Shown one piece after another: positions 5,334 through 6,294 of a DNA stretch of 6,294 nucleotides. Source of the stretch: an uncultured Peptoniphilus sp. (GTDB lineage: Bacteria > Bacillota > Clostridia > Tissierellales > Peptoniphilaceae); NCBI GenBank assembly GCA_946999425.1, contig CAMQDG010000075.1, forward strand, positions 1 through 6,294, read 5' to 3'. The position numbers were made by a program, and so were the translations under genes. The notes beneath the pieces are model-generated. The model saw only the letters and a program-made list of their open reading frames with translations. It was not told the origin of the DNA and made no database searches. How positions within the stretch are numbered: position 1 is the first letter of the stretch; each line of letters starts with the position of its first letter.

Positions 5334-6294
5334 TTGAAAAGACAAATTAATTTTGATTTAATGAGGGTTTTTCTTGCCTTTTTAGTTGTTGTTTTACATA
5401 CAAGTGCTTTTTTTTGGCCCCTTGAAAATTTTTCAGATAATAATTTTTTATATTTATCTTTTATAAATAGCTTTACTCGTGCAAGTGTTCCTGTTTTTTT
5501 AATGCTTAGTGGATATTTTCTTCTTTCAAGGGAAGAAAATCTTACTTATATTTTAAAAAAATCTTTGCACATATATATTCTTTTTATAATTTGGTCTATT
5601 TTTTATACTTTTCCTGCAATTTTAAGACATTTTTCTTTTAAAAATTTTATAAATTTATTTTTATCATCGAACTATCACCTTTGGTACCTTATGGCTGCTG
5701 TCTGGTGCTATTTGTTATCCCCTTTTTTATATGGATTAAAAAAATTACCTGAAAAATATTTTAACTATATGATGGTCTTTATGATTTTATTTGGTCCTAT
5801 TTCTTACAGTCTTTCAAATTTTATAAATATTTTAAATCATCCGACTTTATATAATTTATATTCGACTTTAAGAATTTATTTTTTCGGAAATATAATTATT
5901 TATTTTGCTTTAGGTTATTTTTTAAAAAAGGATTTTAACAAAATATTTGATTTTATTTTAAAAAATAATTTAATTTTATTTTTAATTTTTGTATGCGTTT
6001 CAATTTTTAACGGATTTTTAACTTTCCATTTCAGTAAAATTAAAAATTCTTCTATTATGATTTTTTTTGATAATTTTAACATTATTGTGTTTTTGCAATC
6101 TTTTTTAATATTTTTATTTTTTAAAAATATTAATTTTTCTTCCATTAAAAAAAGCACCGAAAAAATTATTTTAATTTTTTCAAAGTGCTCTTTTGGAATT
6201 TATTTAATACATCCTTTTATTCTTAGATATTTGGGGCCTTTATTCTTAGAAAAAAATCCCATATCTTCGACTTTTGTTTTGTCTTTTATAATTT
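5334..6294 (+). CDS. Acyltransferase 3 (OafA/WecH-type) integral membrane protein, 3' end cut by window edge
   Basis: The gene opens at TTG 5334 and stays in frame for 320 codons to the right edge. It belongs to the membrane acyltransferase-3 family, whose members usually move acetyl or other acyl groups onto extracytoplasmic sugars, antibiotics or cell-wall polymers. The first helix holds INFDLMRVFLAFLVVVLHT (5-23) with R11 and H22 in the R-X10-H arrangement known to matter in this family. R49-ASVPVFLMLSGYF (49-62), NYHLWYL (113-119) and the late CSFGIYLIHPFILRY are further family landmarks. Many Phe/Ile/Leu-rich helices follow one another. The family's core is about 330-350 residues, so little of it is missing, but a C-terminal SGNH or other domain beyond the edge cannot be excluded, and the acceptor is unknown. 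DNA is markedly poorer in G/C than the pot genes (7 of 60 bases at 6061-6120). It is divergent from the regulator with its own promoter. Confidence 0.9.
   Translation, partial: MKRQINFDLMRVFLAFLVVVLHTSAFFWPLENFSDNNFLYLSFINSFTRASVPVFLMLSGYFLLSREENLTYILKKSLHIYILFIIWSIFYTFPAILRHFSFKNFINLFLSSNYHLWYLMAAVWCYLLSPFLYGLKKLPEKYFNYMMVFMILFGPISYSLSNFINILNHPTLYNLYSTLRIYFFGNIIIYFALGYFLKKDFNKIFDFILKNNLILFLIFVCVSIFNGFLTFHFSKIKNSSIMIFFDNFNIIVFLQSFLIFLFFKNINFSSIKKSTEKIILIFSKCSFGIYLIHPFILRYLGPLFLEKNPISSTFVLSFII

Noticed and set aside
5915..6157. 80-codon minus-strand open frame
   Set aside because: It is antisense within the well-supported acyltransferase gene, is made of Lys/Ile/Asn runs expected from reverse-reading T-rich DNA, and shows no recognisable motif.
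1..6294. CRISPR array, insertion sequence, tRNA/rRNA or defence system
   Set aside because: No regularly spaced repeats, transposase-like reading frame, RNA-gene motif or defence-family protein is visible on either strand; all coding space is explained by the seven genes listed.

Overview
The window comes from a low-GC, Gram-positive-type bacterium. It is AT-rich throughout, has strong purine-rich ribosome binding sites, carries a lipoprotein-type PotD, and has YebC and Pot proteins resembling those of Clostridia/Tissierellia-like anaerobes. That placement rests on my general recognition of the families, not on a search, so genus is left open.

Layout: (1) bases 1-750, minus strand: a YebC/PmpR/TACO1-family gene, cut by the left edge very near its 3' end, with a modest promoter upstream. 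(2) bases 751-894: a 144-base gap holding that promoter and a strong rho-independent terminator for the next operon. (3) bases 895-5154, minus strand: one compact operon transcribed right to left, in the order XRE-cupin regulator, potA (ATPase), potB and potC (permeases), potD (substrate-binding lipoprotein). Successive junctions are an 8-nt gap, a 1-nt gap, a 7-nt overlap and a 14-nt overlap. (4) bases 5155-5333: a divergent regulatory gap with an extended -10 promoter facing each way and several short AT-rich symmetric elements. (5) bases 5334-6294, plus strand: a membrane acyltransferase-3 gene, cut by the right edge, probably starting at TTG.

How it works together: the regulator is first in the same transcript as the transporter, so it probably senses intracellular polyamine (or a related amine) and controls its own promoter and potABCD together. 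PotD captures the substrate outside the membrane, PotB and PotC form the channel, and a PotA dimer powers uptake. The acyltransferase is divergent and functionally separate as far as the sequence shows; it shares only the intergenic control region.

I see no mobile element, CRISPR array, tRNA, rRNA or riboswitch. The window is largely conventional. The points most worth a second look are the altered ligand pocket of PotD, the loss of a usual metal-ligand histidine in the regulator's cupin domain, and the symmetric repeats around the divergent promoters.
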